Below, piece after piece: positions 45,201 to 55,644 of a stretch of DNA of 64,000 nucleotides. Location of the stretch: positions 1 to 64,000 of the forward strand of contig ML769479.1 in the NCBI GenBank assembly GCA_009733575.1. Reading direction: 5' to 3'. The notes below the pieces were generated by a model. The model saw nothing but the letters and a program-made list of their open reading frames with translations, was not told the DNA's origin and did not search any database. Both the position numbers and the translations under genes were made by a program. Origin of the DNA: Gymnopus androsaceus JB14. Lineage: Eukaryota > Basidiomycota > Agaricomycetes > Agaricales > Omphalotaceae. How positions within the stretch are numbered: position 1 is the stretch's first letter; the number at the start of each line of letters is the position of its first letter.

Positions 45201-46083
45201 GACACAACTTAGGACGGTGCTTTGTGCAATAGGTTGAGGCCAAGTCGAACGAGCTGCGTCAAGGTCAGACGAAATCTTTTCCGCGTTAGCAATACGGGAA
45301 TCCCGTCGGTAGGAACGCCGCACCTCAGCAAGTTGTTTCTGATTCTCGGTGTGATTTTGTCCAAGAGCCATGTCCGCCGCAAGCGAGATTGCATGAATTT
45401 CAAGGAGTACCGATGTCGGATAACCACGAACAGCGAGTATCCTGAAGATACAGCCTATAATATCAAATTCAACTGATAAGCTTTCCATTGCATTTTCAGC
45501 GAGACAAATATCAACAAGGTGCTGGTCTTGCAAAGTATAGAGAGCGTGAAAATCACGCTGGAAGCACGATACTAAGAGCTTGAATAGATGTTTGGAATAT
45601 AAACGGTTGTTACCAGTTACGTAATGCACTCCTCCAGAACCGGTGCGTTCAACGATCGATAATGATGAACGAAGGACCAGTATATCTTCCGCTGGGAATC
45701 AACGCAATCACATCCATAATAGAGCGTCGAATGTCCTTGCAAGATAGGGGATGACTCTCATGCGCAATGGCCGGTAGAACTGGATGAGAGGATCGAATCG
45801 CCTGTCTAATGCAGGCAGGGAAAGGACCAAGGACATAATCCGCGATTTGTGCATATGTAGAGCTGGAAACCGATAAAGAAGTGTCAGAGAACCGCTGTTC
45901 GCAAAGGGAAAGAACATTTTCCACAAGCTGATGCTTTGGAAATCTCGAATCCATAGCCCGCATACGAAGAGAAGAATGTGACAGACGATTCAGTTGCTCA
46001 TAATGACAGTCAGTTCGGAAAGAAAAAGACCAAGAAGGTTGGCGAGAGGACGCGGACTGGTAGAGTTCAAGTAGATTTGCCAT
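42298..46083 (-). pseudogene. Helentron Rep protein, HUH nuclease region, without helicase
   Basis: Starts MANLLELYQSASSRQPSWSF at 46083. Frame breaks at about 45690 (after VIALIPS) and about 44000 (near LNLIQRR / HLFTSFTVKSSYF) divide it into three pieces. The last piece has the Helitron-like N domain (GMPHLFLTLNPSAVHSPIFQ), the HUH metal-binding motif HGH in RGCFHGHFMLFLYGG, and the two-tyrosine motif YISDYISK, the DNA-cleaving and joining residues of Helitron Rep. It ends after YRDTLFYLAILHGTLTN at 42298, before any SF1 helicase motif. Intact Helitron proteins carry a Pif1-type helicase after Rep. The frameshifts and missing helicase make it non-autonomous. Confidence 0.85.
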
Positions 46084-46345
46084 TCGTTATTTCAGACGGT
46101 TAGATCGAACAATCACCGTTATGGCCAGCGAGTTGGACGATGGAAGAAAAACGAAAAAAACCAGACGACCTTTATACGCGGAAAAGGAACGGAAGAAGAA
46201 TTGCGGTCGGAACAGTTCCGAATCAATAGAGATCCGGACCAATAAGCAACATTACGATTACGCTTATAAAGCCAAAAAAAGTGCGACGTTTGGCGAATAG
46301 AAGGCCCTTTTCTCCGTTTCACTTCGTTTCACTTCGAGTCGGGGA
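42298..46345 (-). mobile_element. Helentron copy B, truncated at its 3' end
   Basis: The 5' terminus TCCCCGACTCGAAG is at 46345-46332 on the minus strand, preceded by A. Leader and protein match copy A at 22926 in inverted orientation. The 3' features of copy A (inverted terminal match, hairpin, CTAA) are absent near 42298, so the 3' part including the helicase is missing. Confidence 0.8.
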
Positions 46346-47616
46346 TGCTTACAATGTTCAATATAAAATTTCCTGTGCAGGATCGGCACAAAATCCTGAA
46401 AACAATAAATGCACTCGTAATTGGGCAGTAAGCAGTGGTGTGCCTGTAAGCCCCTCGGCCTCATCCGAGCCCATTTGAGCAGTCATGGGAACATTTCCAT
46501 GGTTGTGAATTGAATATGTATTTCTGAAAAAAAAGTTGGCGCATGGCAAGGCACTGTAAGGCGAAAAAGTTGCGGGAGAACTCGGAAGAACAAGCCATGT
46601 GGAAAAGAGTGACATCATATTTACGAGCCAAAGAAGAATTGAGTTGATGGAATGTCACGCATGTGCGTTGACCAGTGCATTGGCAGGTGCGTTTAAGGCA
46701 CCGGACTTTTAGGTGCGTCGGACCTTGCCCCCGGTGTCTCTGGAATTGGTACCCTTGCTCCAGAGACACTCCAAATGTATTGGTTTTCTCCAGTGAAAAT
46801 ACAGGCTTTGCTGATGTTTTATTGGACTTAAGAAATAGATAAATTTACACCAATCAAAATGTGAACTTTCTGCAAGGCTCCAAAACAACAGTCTTCAATT
46901 AAATTCTGAAAATAATACAGAAGCAAACCCTGATCCGAAACAAAATTACAAATTAGACCCACAGAATGCAAATATTGATGGATTTTCTTGATTCTTTTTT
47001 TGTTCAGAGTTGAATATATGTCAGTGAAACAAATTCTGAATTTTACTGATTTTTTAAATGGTGTCTATCGTATCTGCTAAGAAAGTTCTGCTCCTTTCTC
47101 AAAAAGTGTTGAAAACCCCCATCCGAAACATATGGTCTGAGGCAACACAATATAGGAAACCTGCTGTTCCATTTATGAGAGCCTACTCTCATATATTTAT
47201 CATGATTTTTGAGTATATTCAAGTGCATATAACACTGGGTTTTTCTCTATAACAGGCCCATCTTAACCAAAAAGAAATGCATTTTGGCCTAAAGAGCCTT
47301 ATTTAATGTTTAACAACATATTATGCAGATTTTTTGTTGGTTACGGTATGGTACATCGGAGTCAGGGCACACTCAAATACTTGTTACAAAAAAATTCCGG
47401 GGTCAAGTGGTGCTCTGCAAGCAAAAATATCACATGTTTTACTTCTGGGTCTGTTTTGCTTCCAGGTTTGCTTCTGTAATTCCAACATGGACTAAATCCT
47501 TTTATTTCATGATAAGAGTGAAAGTAATTGTTTCAAAGAACCTTTAAAGGTTCCACTGAAAGATTGCCTTTGAGTGCTCAGTTGGGTGATGGGCTCCTGG
47601 TCTGGGCCAAGAGTTA
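46346..47616. other. Repeat-like stretch without a gene
   Basis: No gene was found. It contains a perfect 11-bp hairpin at 46734-46769, and a stretch at about 46820-46920 (TTATTGGACTTAAGAAATAG, ACTTTCTGCAAGGCTCC) that recurs inverted at about 52060-52150. Confidence 0.45.
46734..46769. repeat. Perfect hairpin
   Basis: GTGTCTCTGGA (46734-46744) pairs with TCCAGAGACAC (46759-46769) around a 14-nt loop. It may be an element terminus; no partner end was found. Confidence 0.6.
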
Positions 47617-47829
47617 TGTCGCAAACTTGATTTGGCGCTTATAATCGGCCTGGGATTATGATCCGATTAGAATTGACTCATAATCAACTTACAATTCGAT
47701 TATCACCTAATTATCATGCGTAAACTAGCGCTTAATAATAATAGCAGCTTCCGTTCACGTTCAGCGTTCAGCACGTTCGACTTTGCCTGTCTTTTCAATA
47801 TATTATCTTTCAATATCTATCCTTCGTGC

Positions 47830-47967
47830 CCATATGTGAATTCTGCAACAAACTGCTTGAGTCGCGTGGCTTCCAAATACATCGCAAATCATGTGAGGCC
47901 AACGACAAAGCCAGACGTTTAGCTGCAGATTTTAGACATAAAAAGGCCCAAGAGGAGATCCAACGTA
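47830..47967 (+). pseudogene. C2HC/BED-like zinc finger fragment
   Basis: The frame reads CEFCNKLLESRGFQIHRKSC (Cys-x2-Cys...His-x3-Cys) then EANDKARRLAADFRHKKAQE. Such fingers occur at the start of fungal transposases and in small agaric proteins. It is close to the left TIR and could be the remains of the element's own transposase. No start codon or downstream domain was identified. Confidence 0.5.
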
Positions 47968-48189
47968 TGCATTCATTGAATACATTGTAGCTCTGGAATT
48001 TTCCATTAAAATTCTTGCCTATAGGATTGAATTTACTACCAACAATGCTGCTGTTGAGGGAGTCTCAGGTGTCGCCGCCTCAGATTCAACTCGATATCAT
48101 GACTTGAATCTCGAGCCCTCGCAGACTTCTCCAAATCCGACATTATACCTCCTCTGGCTTGACCCTTCAAAAGCAATGCTCCATCCAGG

Positions 48190-48860
48190 CTGACCGACCG
48201 CTCAACGTGAAGGATGCGTTGAGCTATCTGGATGTTGCAGTCAAAACAAGTTTTCGACCAGCCAGATGTTTACAATCATTTCCTGGATATCATGAAGGGG
48301 TTTAAAGTCCAACAGTATGTGGTACTCTGCTCAAAATACTTATTGTTGACATGTATCAACAGAATCAACACTCCGGGCATAATCAAACGGGTCTCTGCAT
48401 TATTCCAAGGTCATCCATCACTTATCCAAGGTTTCAACACTTTTTTAACCTGTCGGATACCGCATCGAGCGTTCCATTGATGCAAACCATGTAATGGTGA
48501 CAACTCCTCGGGGTACAAAGATGGAAACAACCAGTAGTGGCCGAGGCAAACCATTTCACTGACCTGACGGTCCTCCTTCTCCTTCTCCTCTTCCGCGTGC
48601 GCTTCTTTTCATGGCAATTTCCTTCCGTTTCATACTTACCCCCGTTGGCACATTTTAGCAAAACATTCCGAGCCTCATGCATACCTCTAGTCGATGGGGC
48701 ACTCTGGACACAGCTATACTTCAAGCGCCTCAAGCTATGGAGCCAGCTGTAGCCTATGTTCAAAAGATCAGACAATGCTCGTCGCTGCGATCCGAAAACC
48801 TACAGACAATTCTTGGACATCATATTCGCTACCTAACAACACTGCTGGTTCCAGATCACC
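48190..48860 (+). pseudogene. SIN3: SIN3 co-repressor fragment (PAH1 and PAH2)
   Basis: SIN3 is the scaffold of a histone deacetylase complex; its paired amphipathic helices (PAH) bind transcription factors. PAH1 is plain: [78 protein letters not shown] (48193 to about 48524), with an intron-like gap at 48315-48370. After unrelated-looking sequence, RCDPKTYRQFLDIIFAT (about 48783-48837) is the start of PAH2. Frames shift several times. The histone deacetylase-interaction domain and C-terminus are absent. It is a captured, decayed piece, not a gene. Confidence 0.75.
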
Positions 48861-49584
48861 AACCCGCAGTATGAACGAAGCGAAGGATACGATTTGGAAT
48901 GGAATCAATACTCATGGAACGCTAGTCCTCAGGCTTCGATACCTAGCTCGTCCCTCCTGCTCTTCCTCATGTCCGCATCTATGCATCCGTCCATCGCCAG
49001 CGATGCGTTTCGGCATCACATATAATATTCCTTCCGAATTTATATTGTTTGTGAAGATGTGACTCTTGGTCTTCGCATTTATGTTGTATTTGCTATTTTC
49101 AACAGTACAGAAGCTCCAACGTGTCTGTGATACCGATGCTGCTTCTTTGGACTATCACTGCAACTGTACTTCTGTTCTCTCTCCCTCGCAACGTGCCAGT
49201 GTCTTTCCAACCAGTCTTCTTAATAGTCACGATACGGGCAGTGTAATAATCATTCAAGGTGAAATCAACAAAGCACGCGCGTTTTATACATGCGCGCCAT
49301 ATTGTCACATGGTCCTGATTCCACGTGAAGCTTTCACGCTTTCTTCAAACCTTCGCGATCGTCGTCGTCTACCACCACCTTCTCCGCTATCCACTGCCAC
49401 ACGCGGGTCTCAAAGAATTCCACGTCCTCCGTGGACATGTCAGATCCACCAGCGTTTTTTTTTGTTCCAATCTACGCTCGCTCTTGAATGGTAGGCGCAC
49501 ACTCTTTCCTCTATCGCCAACTAGGACTGGCCCTATGCTGACCAATCTCGTCTTGTCTAACTCCTCAGAATCCGCTCACGGCGC

Positions 49585-49890
49585 CATGCAGGTCTTCACC
49601 GAATTCATCAAGTCAGATTCTACCTGTCCTCCGTGACCTTCCAGTGCTTTTTGGTTAAACCGAGGTGCGTATTTCAGCTCAAGTGCCTTCCCATTCCTCA
49701 GACACAGACTCGCTCAAGAATTTCCATCTTCCATCAATGTGTCATCTCACCGTTTGTGGTCGAAGAACAACACCCTCAACCCGTCAAGGAAGCCACTGCT
49801 AATGTGCTTCCTGTCTGGCTGGAATATCTCAGGGTCCTTCTCAATATGGATCTTCGGAACAATGTCGCGGAGGGTAGGACTGGGAAGGTC
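49585..49890 (+). pseudogene. Importin-beta family fragment (Kap114/importin-9 type)
   Basis: Two adjacent pieces, SAHGAMQVFTEFIKSD (about 49568-49620) and ISIFHQCVISPFVVEEQHPQ followed by VKEATANVLPVWLEYLRVLL (about 49717-49850), match the HEAT-repeat region of importin-9/Kap114 as I remember it. These nuclear import receptors carry histones and TBP. Only about 90 residues are represented, with a frame break between the pieces. It is in the same orientation as the other captured fragments. Confidence 0.6.
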
Positions 49891-49927
49891 TCGTAGTCCG
49901 AATTTATTGATGCTAATCATCTATGTA

Positions 49928-50053
49928 GGCTCGTCAACAACTCCTCCAGCTAGCCCGCAAATATAAACCCTCCATCATCTTCATCGACGAAATTCACGCT
50001 CTCGCCAGAACACAAAACGTATCCGAATCCAATGGATTGATTCTCCGCCCCGA
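49928..50053 (+). pseudogene. AAA ATPase fragment (Walker B)
   Basis: Directly after an AG that resembles an acceptor, the frame reads ARQQLLQLARKYKPSIIFID followed by EIHALART. This is the Walker B region of an AAA ATPase of the Vps4/katanin/spastin kind. It ends at ELG-TGA, overlapping in another frame the first codons of the L3 fragment (GATGACCCCAAG). About 40 residues only. Confidence 0.65.
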
Positions 50054-50055
50054 GT

Positions 50056-51270
50056 TAGGATGACCCCAAGAAGCCCGTCCACTTGACTGCTGCGATGGGC
50101 TACAAGGCTAGCATGTTGTCTGTGATCTTGACCTTCCCAGTTCCAGTGCATAACTATTTCTCATCCCAGCTTTTTTCGAATCTAACATTTTATTTCCAGA
50201 GATGCACAAGCGTGAAGTTGTAGAGGCTGTTACTGTCATTGAGACACCACCAATGATGATAGTCAGTGTTGTTGACTACATCGAAACTCCCCGTGGACTC
50301 CGCACCCTTACCACTGTTTGGGCTTCACATCTTTCAGATGAGCTTAAACGTCGCTTATACAAAAACTGGTACCATTCGAAGAAGAAGGCCTTCACTCGTT
50401 ACACCAAGAAGCACGCGGAGGATGGTGGCAAGTCTGTTGCCCGTGAGCTTGAGCGTATTTGCAAAAACTGTACCGTTGTCCGTGTCCTTGCGCACACTCA
50501 AATCCGCAAGACTGGTCTCTCACAGAAGAAGGCGCACCTTATGGAGATCCAGGTTAACGGCGGTTCGATCCCAGACAAGGTTGAGTTTGCTCACAGCCTG
50601 TTCGAGAAGCCTGTCAAGGTCAGTTCTGTCTTCGAGCAGGATGAGTGTGTGGATGTCATTGCCGTCACCAAGGGTCACGGTTTCAAGGGTGTAACTCACC
50701 GTTGGGGCACCAAGAAGCTGCCGAGGAAGATGCACAAGGGTCTCAGGAAGGTGGCGTGTATCGGTGCATGGTATCCTTCGAAGGTCATGTTCTTGGTAGC
50801 CCGTGCTGGTCAAAGTACGTATCATCGCTTTCGTTCCTCCTTTTTCGAACTTATCGTCAATTTTAGACGGTTACCACCACCGTACCGAAATCAACAAGAA
50901 AGTGTACCGTATTGGTTCCGGTTCCAACGACGCTGACGCCACGACAGAGTCGGATGTCACCAAAAAGCAAACCACGCTCATGGATGGTTTCCCTCATTAT
51001 GGTATCGTCAAGAACGATGTCCTGATGCGCAAGGGTTCCATCCCTGGTACCAAGAAGCGTGTGATCACCATCCGAAAATCGCTCATGGTCCACACTTCTC
51101 GTCGGGATCTCGAGAAGGTTCAGCTCAAGTTCATCGACATCTCCTCGAAATTCGGTGTGTGTTTTTCACTTTGTTTATGACTTTACAATCTATTTACACG
51201 CTGTCTACAGCATGGTTCCTTCCAAACATTCGAGGAAAAGGCCGCGTTCCTTGGAACACTCAAGATGAGT
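50056..51270 (+). pseudogene. RPL3: Ribosomal protein L3 (uL3), 5'-truncated with introns
   Basis: uL3 is a core protein of the large ribosomal subunit near the peptidyl-transferase centre. Pieces: DDPKKPVHLTAAMGYKASM (about 50060-50118), then from 50201 [20 protein letters not shown] and [20 protein letters not shown]...VARAGQ; an intron (about 50815-50866); [20 protein letters not shown]...[20 protein letters not shown]; an intron (about 51155-51210); GHGSFQTFEEKAAFLGTLK. The N-terminal 40-50 residues and the TTVVRDLDRPGSK-like link are missing, there is no proper start, and the usual C-terminal stop is replaced by read-through into MSIVVV. Retained introns show it was copied from genomic DNA, not from mRNA. 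Confidence 0.85.
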
Positions 51271-51454
51271 ATTGTCGTCGTTCTTCCATACTGTTTTATC
51301 CTATGCTTGTACCTCCTATACTACATTGCTATGCTGCATGCACAAACATTATAATGGATAGCTTTCCTTGTACATACAGGCATAACACAGTGGCAAGCTA
51401 GAAGTTCATTGAAGGAAAGCCTCAATCTATCTGTGTTATTGAACTAGGGTTCCC

Positions 51455-51545
51455 TCATAAATATGGCGGCGTTACTAAGTGGTAACTATGCCCAATAGAG
51501 TCTTGATAATATACGCGTTAATGAAGGTCGAGGGTTCGAACCGGT
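51455..51545 (+). repeat. Possible tRNA-derived (SINE-like) promoter remnant
   Basis: TACTAAGTGGTAAC resembles an A box and, about 55 bp on, GGGTTCGAACC is a perfect B box. The acceptor and T stems do not pair, so it is not a working tRNA. It may be the head of a SINE. Confidence 0.3.
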
Positions 51546-51967
51546 CAGTAAATCACTATAAATTTTCTAACACACTACTAATTTGCTTACATAATCTACA
51601 GGAACAACTAATAACTAATACCAATAGAATGACGAACTCCAGTCAACTAATAAAGCTCAATACAATGAAAAATACAATAGGTAAGTAAAACAAGTACAAG
51701 TAACTAATAAACTACGAACTACAGTAAGTGAAGTGAAGTAATACAATAGTGTACTCAGCTTCTGAAAGTACTAGTACACGCACTCAGCAATTATAAGCGC
51801 TTATGCTTGTAGACGTGGCACAAGCGCTTACAATTGTTGGCTGTGTTATGATTAAGCGCTTAATTAACATCCGACTCTTTTCGCATCATCGCTTATAATC
51901 GGGATTCTGATTATGGGGTTTATAAGCGGTTACAGCCGGTTATAGCCGAAATTCAAGGTTTCCGACA

Positions 51968-53321
51968 TAAAATATTGTCTTTCAGGAAGCAGCTGAAAAG
52001 TTCTTTGAAACAATTACTTTCACAGATTCACTCTTATGTGAAATAGAAGAATTCAGTCCAATTTGAAGCTATTGTTTCGGAGACCTGCAGAAAGTTAATT
52101 GGTCTGAATTTATTTATTTCCCAAGTCCAATGAAAGATTTATCTTCGAAATACCTCTGAAAAAGTACATATCTGATGCTTTAGTCTGACTGAAGCAAATT
52201 TATTGGTAGTGTGACTCCTCCTGTCTGCCTCATATGTCTATTTCCAATGCCATCGTTTTATGCCACCATCTCCTGGCTCCTGGAAACTTGTTGGGCCGGG
52301 AATGAAATTTGTGCTATTCAACCAGACTTTGGGACTAATCAGAGCAGAGTAATAATTAAGAAAACTGAATATTGTATAGAAAAGATATGGGTGAGAAGGC
52401 AAAATCAGAGAAATCAAAAGAAAGATCTGAGCTCTACAGCACAATAATTTTGATTACTTTCTTTCAGCTAACATTCGGAATTGAATTGATCTCCAAGGAG
52501 GGCACATTATCAAGATGAAAACTGTGCTCATAAGTGTTTCCTGTTTGGACCAGGATAACAACAGCAATGGGATTCAGGGCCTATAGATTGAGGGAAAACC
52601 AAAAGGGAAGAATTCTTGTTAGCTGTTGAATTCAATATTATAATAGGGTCAAGCTTACAGCACTGAATATATAAAAAGATGTAAAAAACTGTCTGGTATT
52701 AGCAATAGGTGACAATGCCACTGCACTCATATCTAGTGCTTCCAAGACAATGCTTAATAACTTTTATACAATAAGTCATTCCTTTGGGAATTGTTTAAGA
52801 AAAAGACACACCTGCACCACACCGAAAATTGCACCTGACTCAACCATGAGTAGAAGGACTGTTTCTACATGTGTTTTCTTGTTGCGTGATATTGCACGGA
52901 CTGATAGATGATGTGTCCTGAAGATATGTTCAATTGAAGTGATAAGATGAGCTACTCAGGACTCACCATGCCTTATATCCTATCACTGAGGTTCCCGCAA
53001 TATTTACTGTAAGATTGAGCACAATACTGATCCAATCCAATGTTACAGTATTGAGATATAAGTTGTTGTTAGGGGTGATTGTTATTTTAGTGTCACCGAA
53101 AGCATCAGCAATGCTGATACCTAATTATAATCTGGCATCAGCATATGCCTAAAACAGTTGCCAAACAAATCACCTATATCCGACAGCAGAATAATCAACA
53201 ATGTCCATCTAATCCGCCTATTTTCTGCCCACACTGCCCACGCTCTCCAAACAATAGCCATATCAGCAAGTAAGAACTATATGTGGATTAAACATCAGTT
53301 CACATGCCAAAAATGGAGTAT
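51968..53321. other. Repeat-like stretch without a gene
   Basis: No gene was recognised. 52060-52150 is an inverted copy of sequence at about 46820-46920. The rest is AT-rich and non-coding. Confidence 0.4.
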
Positions 53322-53813
53322 TTATGCAGAGTTCACATTGATATTTGCAGACCAATCATCTAATACTTGAGGCGCAACAGTTTTCGAGTCAGCAGACATT
53401 TCTTGTGCTACTAAACCCCCGGAAAGTGGCACCACAAACGAAAATTTGACAAGCAACAAATTGACCACAAAATTTTGACAACTATAAAGGGCCGCTGTCG
53501 CAGATCCTGCCAGAAAGAGAGTAATCAAGGCTTTATGTGCCCATCCAGTATTCTCCTTCCGCCTGTAGTGTATGTAGGTGTTGGTATACCAAAACATGAA
53601 AATAATATATATTAAGACACGCACAGGATAACATGCATACCAATCGTGAAAGCCAGTATGTAAACACCTGGTAGGATCCCATTAATTAAGCGCTCTCAAT
53701 CACTTTTAAGTACAATACTTACCAAAAAGTCCACTTGCAAATATCAATGCCGAAATATTGACAAGGATTATATTTCCACCACGTGCAATTTGTTCCGACT
53801 GTTCTGGTGTCAT
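53322..53813 (-). pseudogene. N-terminal fragment of a basidiomycete multi-pass membrane protein
   Basis: Starts MTPEQSEQIARGGNIILVNI at 53813, then SALIFASGLF, an intron, GVYILAFTIG, an intron, and YRRKENTGWAHKALITLFLA...ALYSCQNFVVNLLLVKFSF. At least three hydrophobic helices are visible. The pattern (a short polar start, GNI-LVN-, then helices and RRK) resembles a large agaric family of seven-helix membrane proteins of unknown function. Only the first third is present; nothing after WSANINV was recognised. Confidence 0.45.
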
Positions 53814-55644
53814 TGTCACAGCGTAAACTGACGAGTACAGTGAGTTGGGATTAATGCAGTCAGTGATACTCTGGAGGGATTCAGTTTAAGCTCTTTTATC
53901 TTTGCGGGCGTGTTTTACCTTGGCACAAAGATCCGACAAGGGTAGAAACTTGATCTTATCCCAAACACGACTCAGAATGGCCCTCCAGAAGTGATTTCAA
54001 TAGGAGAGGAAGAAAAGAATAAGTGTAGCGGTGTCAGCATCATAGAAACAGGATCCAAGACGTGCCTGGTGCCGAATGAGTAGCCTTAACTGCGCCAAAA
54101 AAAGATGATCAAGATAGGTACATTTACTATCAGCTATCAACTAATTCTAGTAATATCAAGCCAGATGTAAGAGAGGATATATGAGAGTGGTTGGCCAGCA
54201 TCGATCAATGCTAAGTCCAATTCAGGATGTATATAGGGCAATGTACTCAAATATGTTGAATTCGCATCTCGGGTCCAATTGCATTTGCCTTTCGCCGTGT
54301 CCAGTGGAGTTCGCGTCCAGCACAACCAATTCTCTGCCTCCGTTCATGGAGTCACTTCTCTCTTGAAACCGTTCTGAGGCTATCCGTGTACCCAAGTACT
54401 AAATTTTGGGTATCTAACCTACATCAGCGGAGCCTGGCTGCACTGTACACCTCTGTTGAGTTCTGTACAGTGCGCATAGCACTTATAGCACCTATAGCAA
54501 GGGTACAGAGGGTATAGTTCTATTGAGTCCCATAAAGTGCTATGAAGCACTATGAATGCAAAATGACATAGTGCTGTTCGGTGCAGATTTGGGCAAATTT
54601 TTCCGAGCCGAAGAACCTGAACCTTAGGTTGGGGTTCAGTGCAGGTTCGAACCCTTTTCAAACCTTCCGAACCTCTGAAATTGAACATCGGGTTGTTTTC
54701 TTTTGCAATTTTCTGTCCCCAAGGGAGTTTGGGACTTGCCAGCTTTCTTTTTCATCTCCACTTGACATTGGCACTTGGCATAGACATGAACAAAGCAAAA
54801 AGAATTATTAGCATCCATCTACCACACTCCCCTTACAGGGCCGGGGCCTTATCTGGTAAGTACTTGAAGTTGCCAGTTATCCAATTACTACGAGTCTGGA
54901 ATGAAATAAAAGATTCATCCTTATGAACAGCACTCCAGTGCAATGGATTTCCTATTATATCATCACTTACCCAGGCCCTAATGTCACAGAGTCTTGAAAT
55001 CCCTACCAAATTCCCTGTGACCCAGCGCTTACTTGCTGTGACCCATTGTTCTCATTTCCTTGCTATAATCCATTGCACCTCTCCTGTTTCCTCCTCTCAA
55101 TTAGTTGCAATGGGCTCTGGGCCCTCTTCTTTCACAATGAATTCCCAATAATTCCCACTTGCCAGCAATTTTGGACAAGATTACATCAGCAAAACCTCGG
55201 CGTGCTGTAGAGAACTGTGGAGTTCTCCACAGCACTAATAGCAACCGTAGAGCCCATAGCAAAGGTACCCTTTGTGGAGAACTATGGCATGCTATGTGGC
55301 GCTATGGATTGCTATGGAATTCTATGGATACCACAAGAATGTCAGTTTTCAAGCTCCATTCAATCCAGATATATTATACCTTTGAATTGTTTTACTGGGC
55401 CCTACCAAACTAACTTGAAATTTCAAACTCCGCTAACTTGTGCTAACTTTCACGCCAAAAGTGCAAAAAAAATCTGCTCAAATGAAATACTGATTGATTT
55501 ACTAATTTTCGGGTGAAAAATCACTTATGAGTGAAATTTTGAGTGAAAAATGATCATTCAGTTGAGCTACCTAGTTCAATGAAAATATACTTATTGGTTG
55601 AGTTTTCAGTTAAAACTGAAACATTATCTTTGTTTGTTTGTCAA
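53814..55644. other. Non-coding, with repeated ATAGCA-rich blocks
   Basis: No gene was recognised. Two related blocks in the same orientation (about 54450-54560 and 55205-55330) share GTTCT--ACAG, CATAGCAC and ATAGCAA-GGTAC motifs. 55205-55235 is partly palindromic (GTGGAGTTCTCCACA). 54585-54680 is rich in CCGAACCT/GGTTCGAAC motifs. Confidence 0.45.

Larger units (their letters stand above)
47617..51967 (+). mobile_element. TIR-bounded element packed with host gene fragments
   Basis: The left end TGTCGCAAACTTGATTT and the reverse complement of the right end TGTCGGAAACCTTGAATTT match over about 20 bp with small gaps. Both subterminal regions share GCTTATAATCGG and ATTATGAT-type motifs. The inside holds fragments of SIN3, an importin, an AAA ATPase and ribosomal protein L3, all on the plus strand. 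This is the layout of Pack-type elements. The superfamily is unclear; a BED-like finger near the left end favours hAT. No target duplication beyond TA was found. Confidence 0.55.

Noticed and set aside
50056..51270. A functional ribosomal protein L3 gene
   Set aside because: The N-terminus and start are missing, the link after GYKASM is replaced by unrelated sequence, and the C-terminal stop is lost.
51455..51545. A functional tRNA gene
   Set aside because: A and B boxes are present, but the acceptor, D and T stems do not pair.
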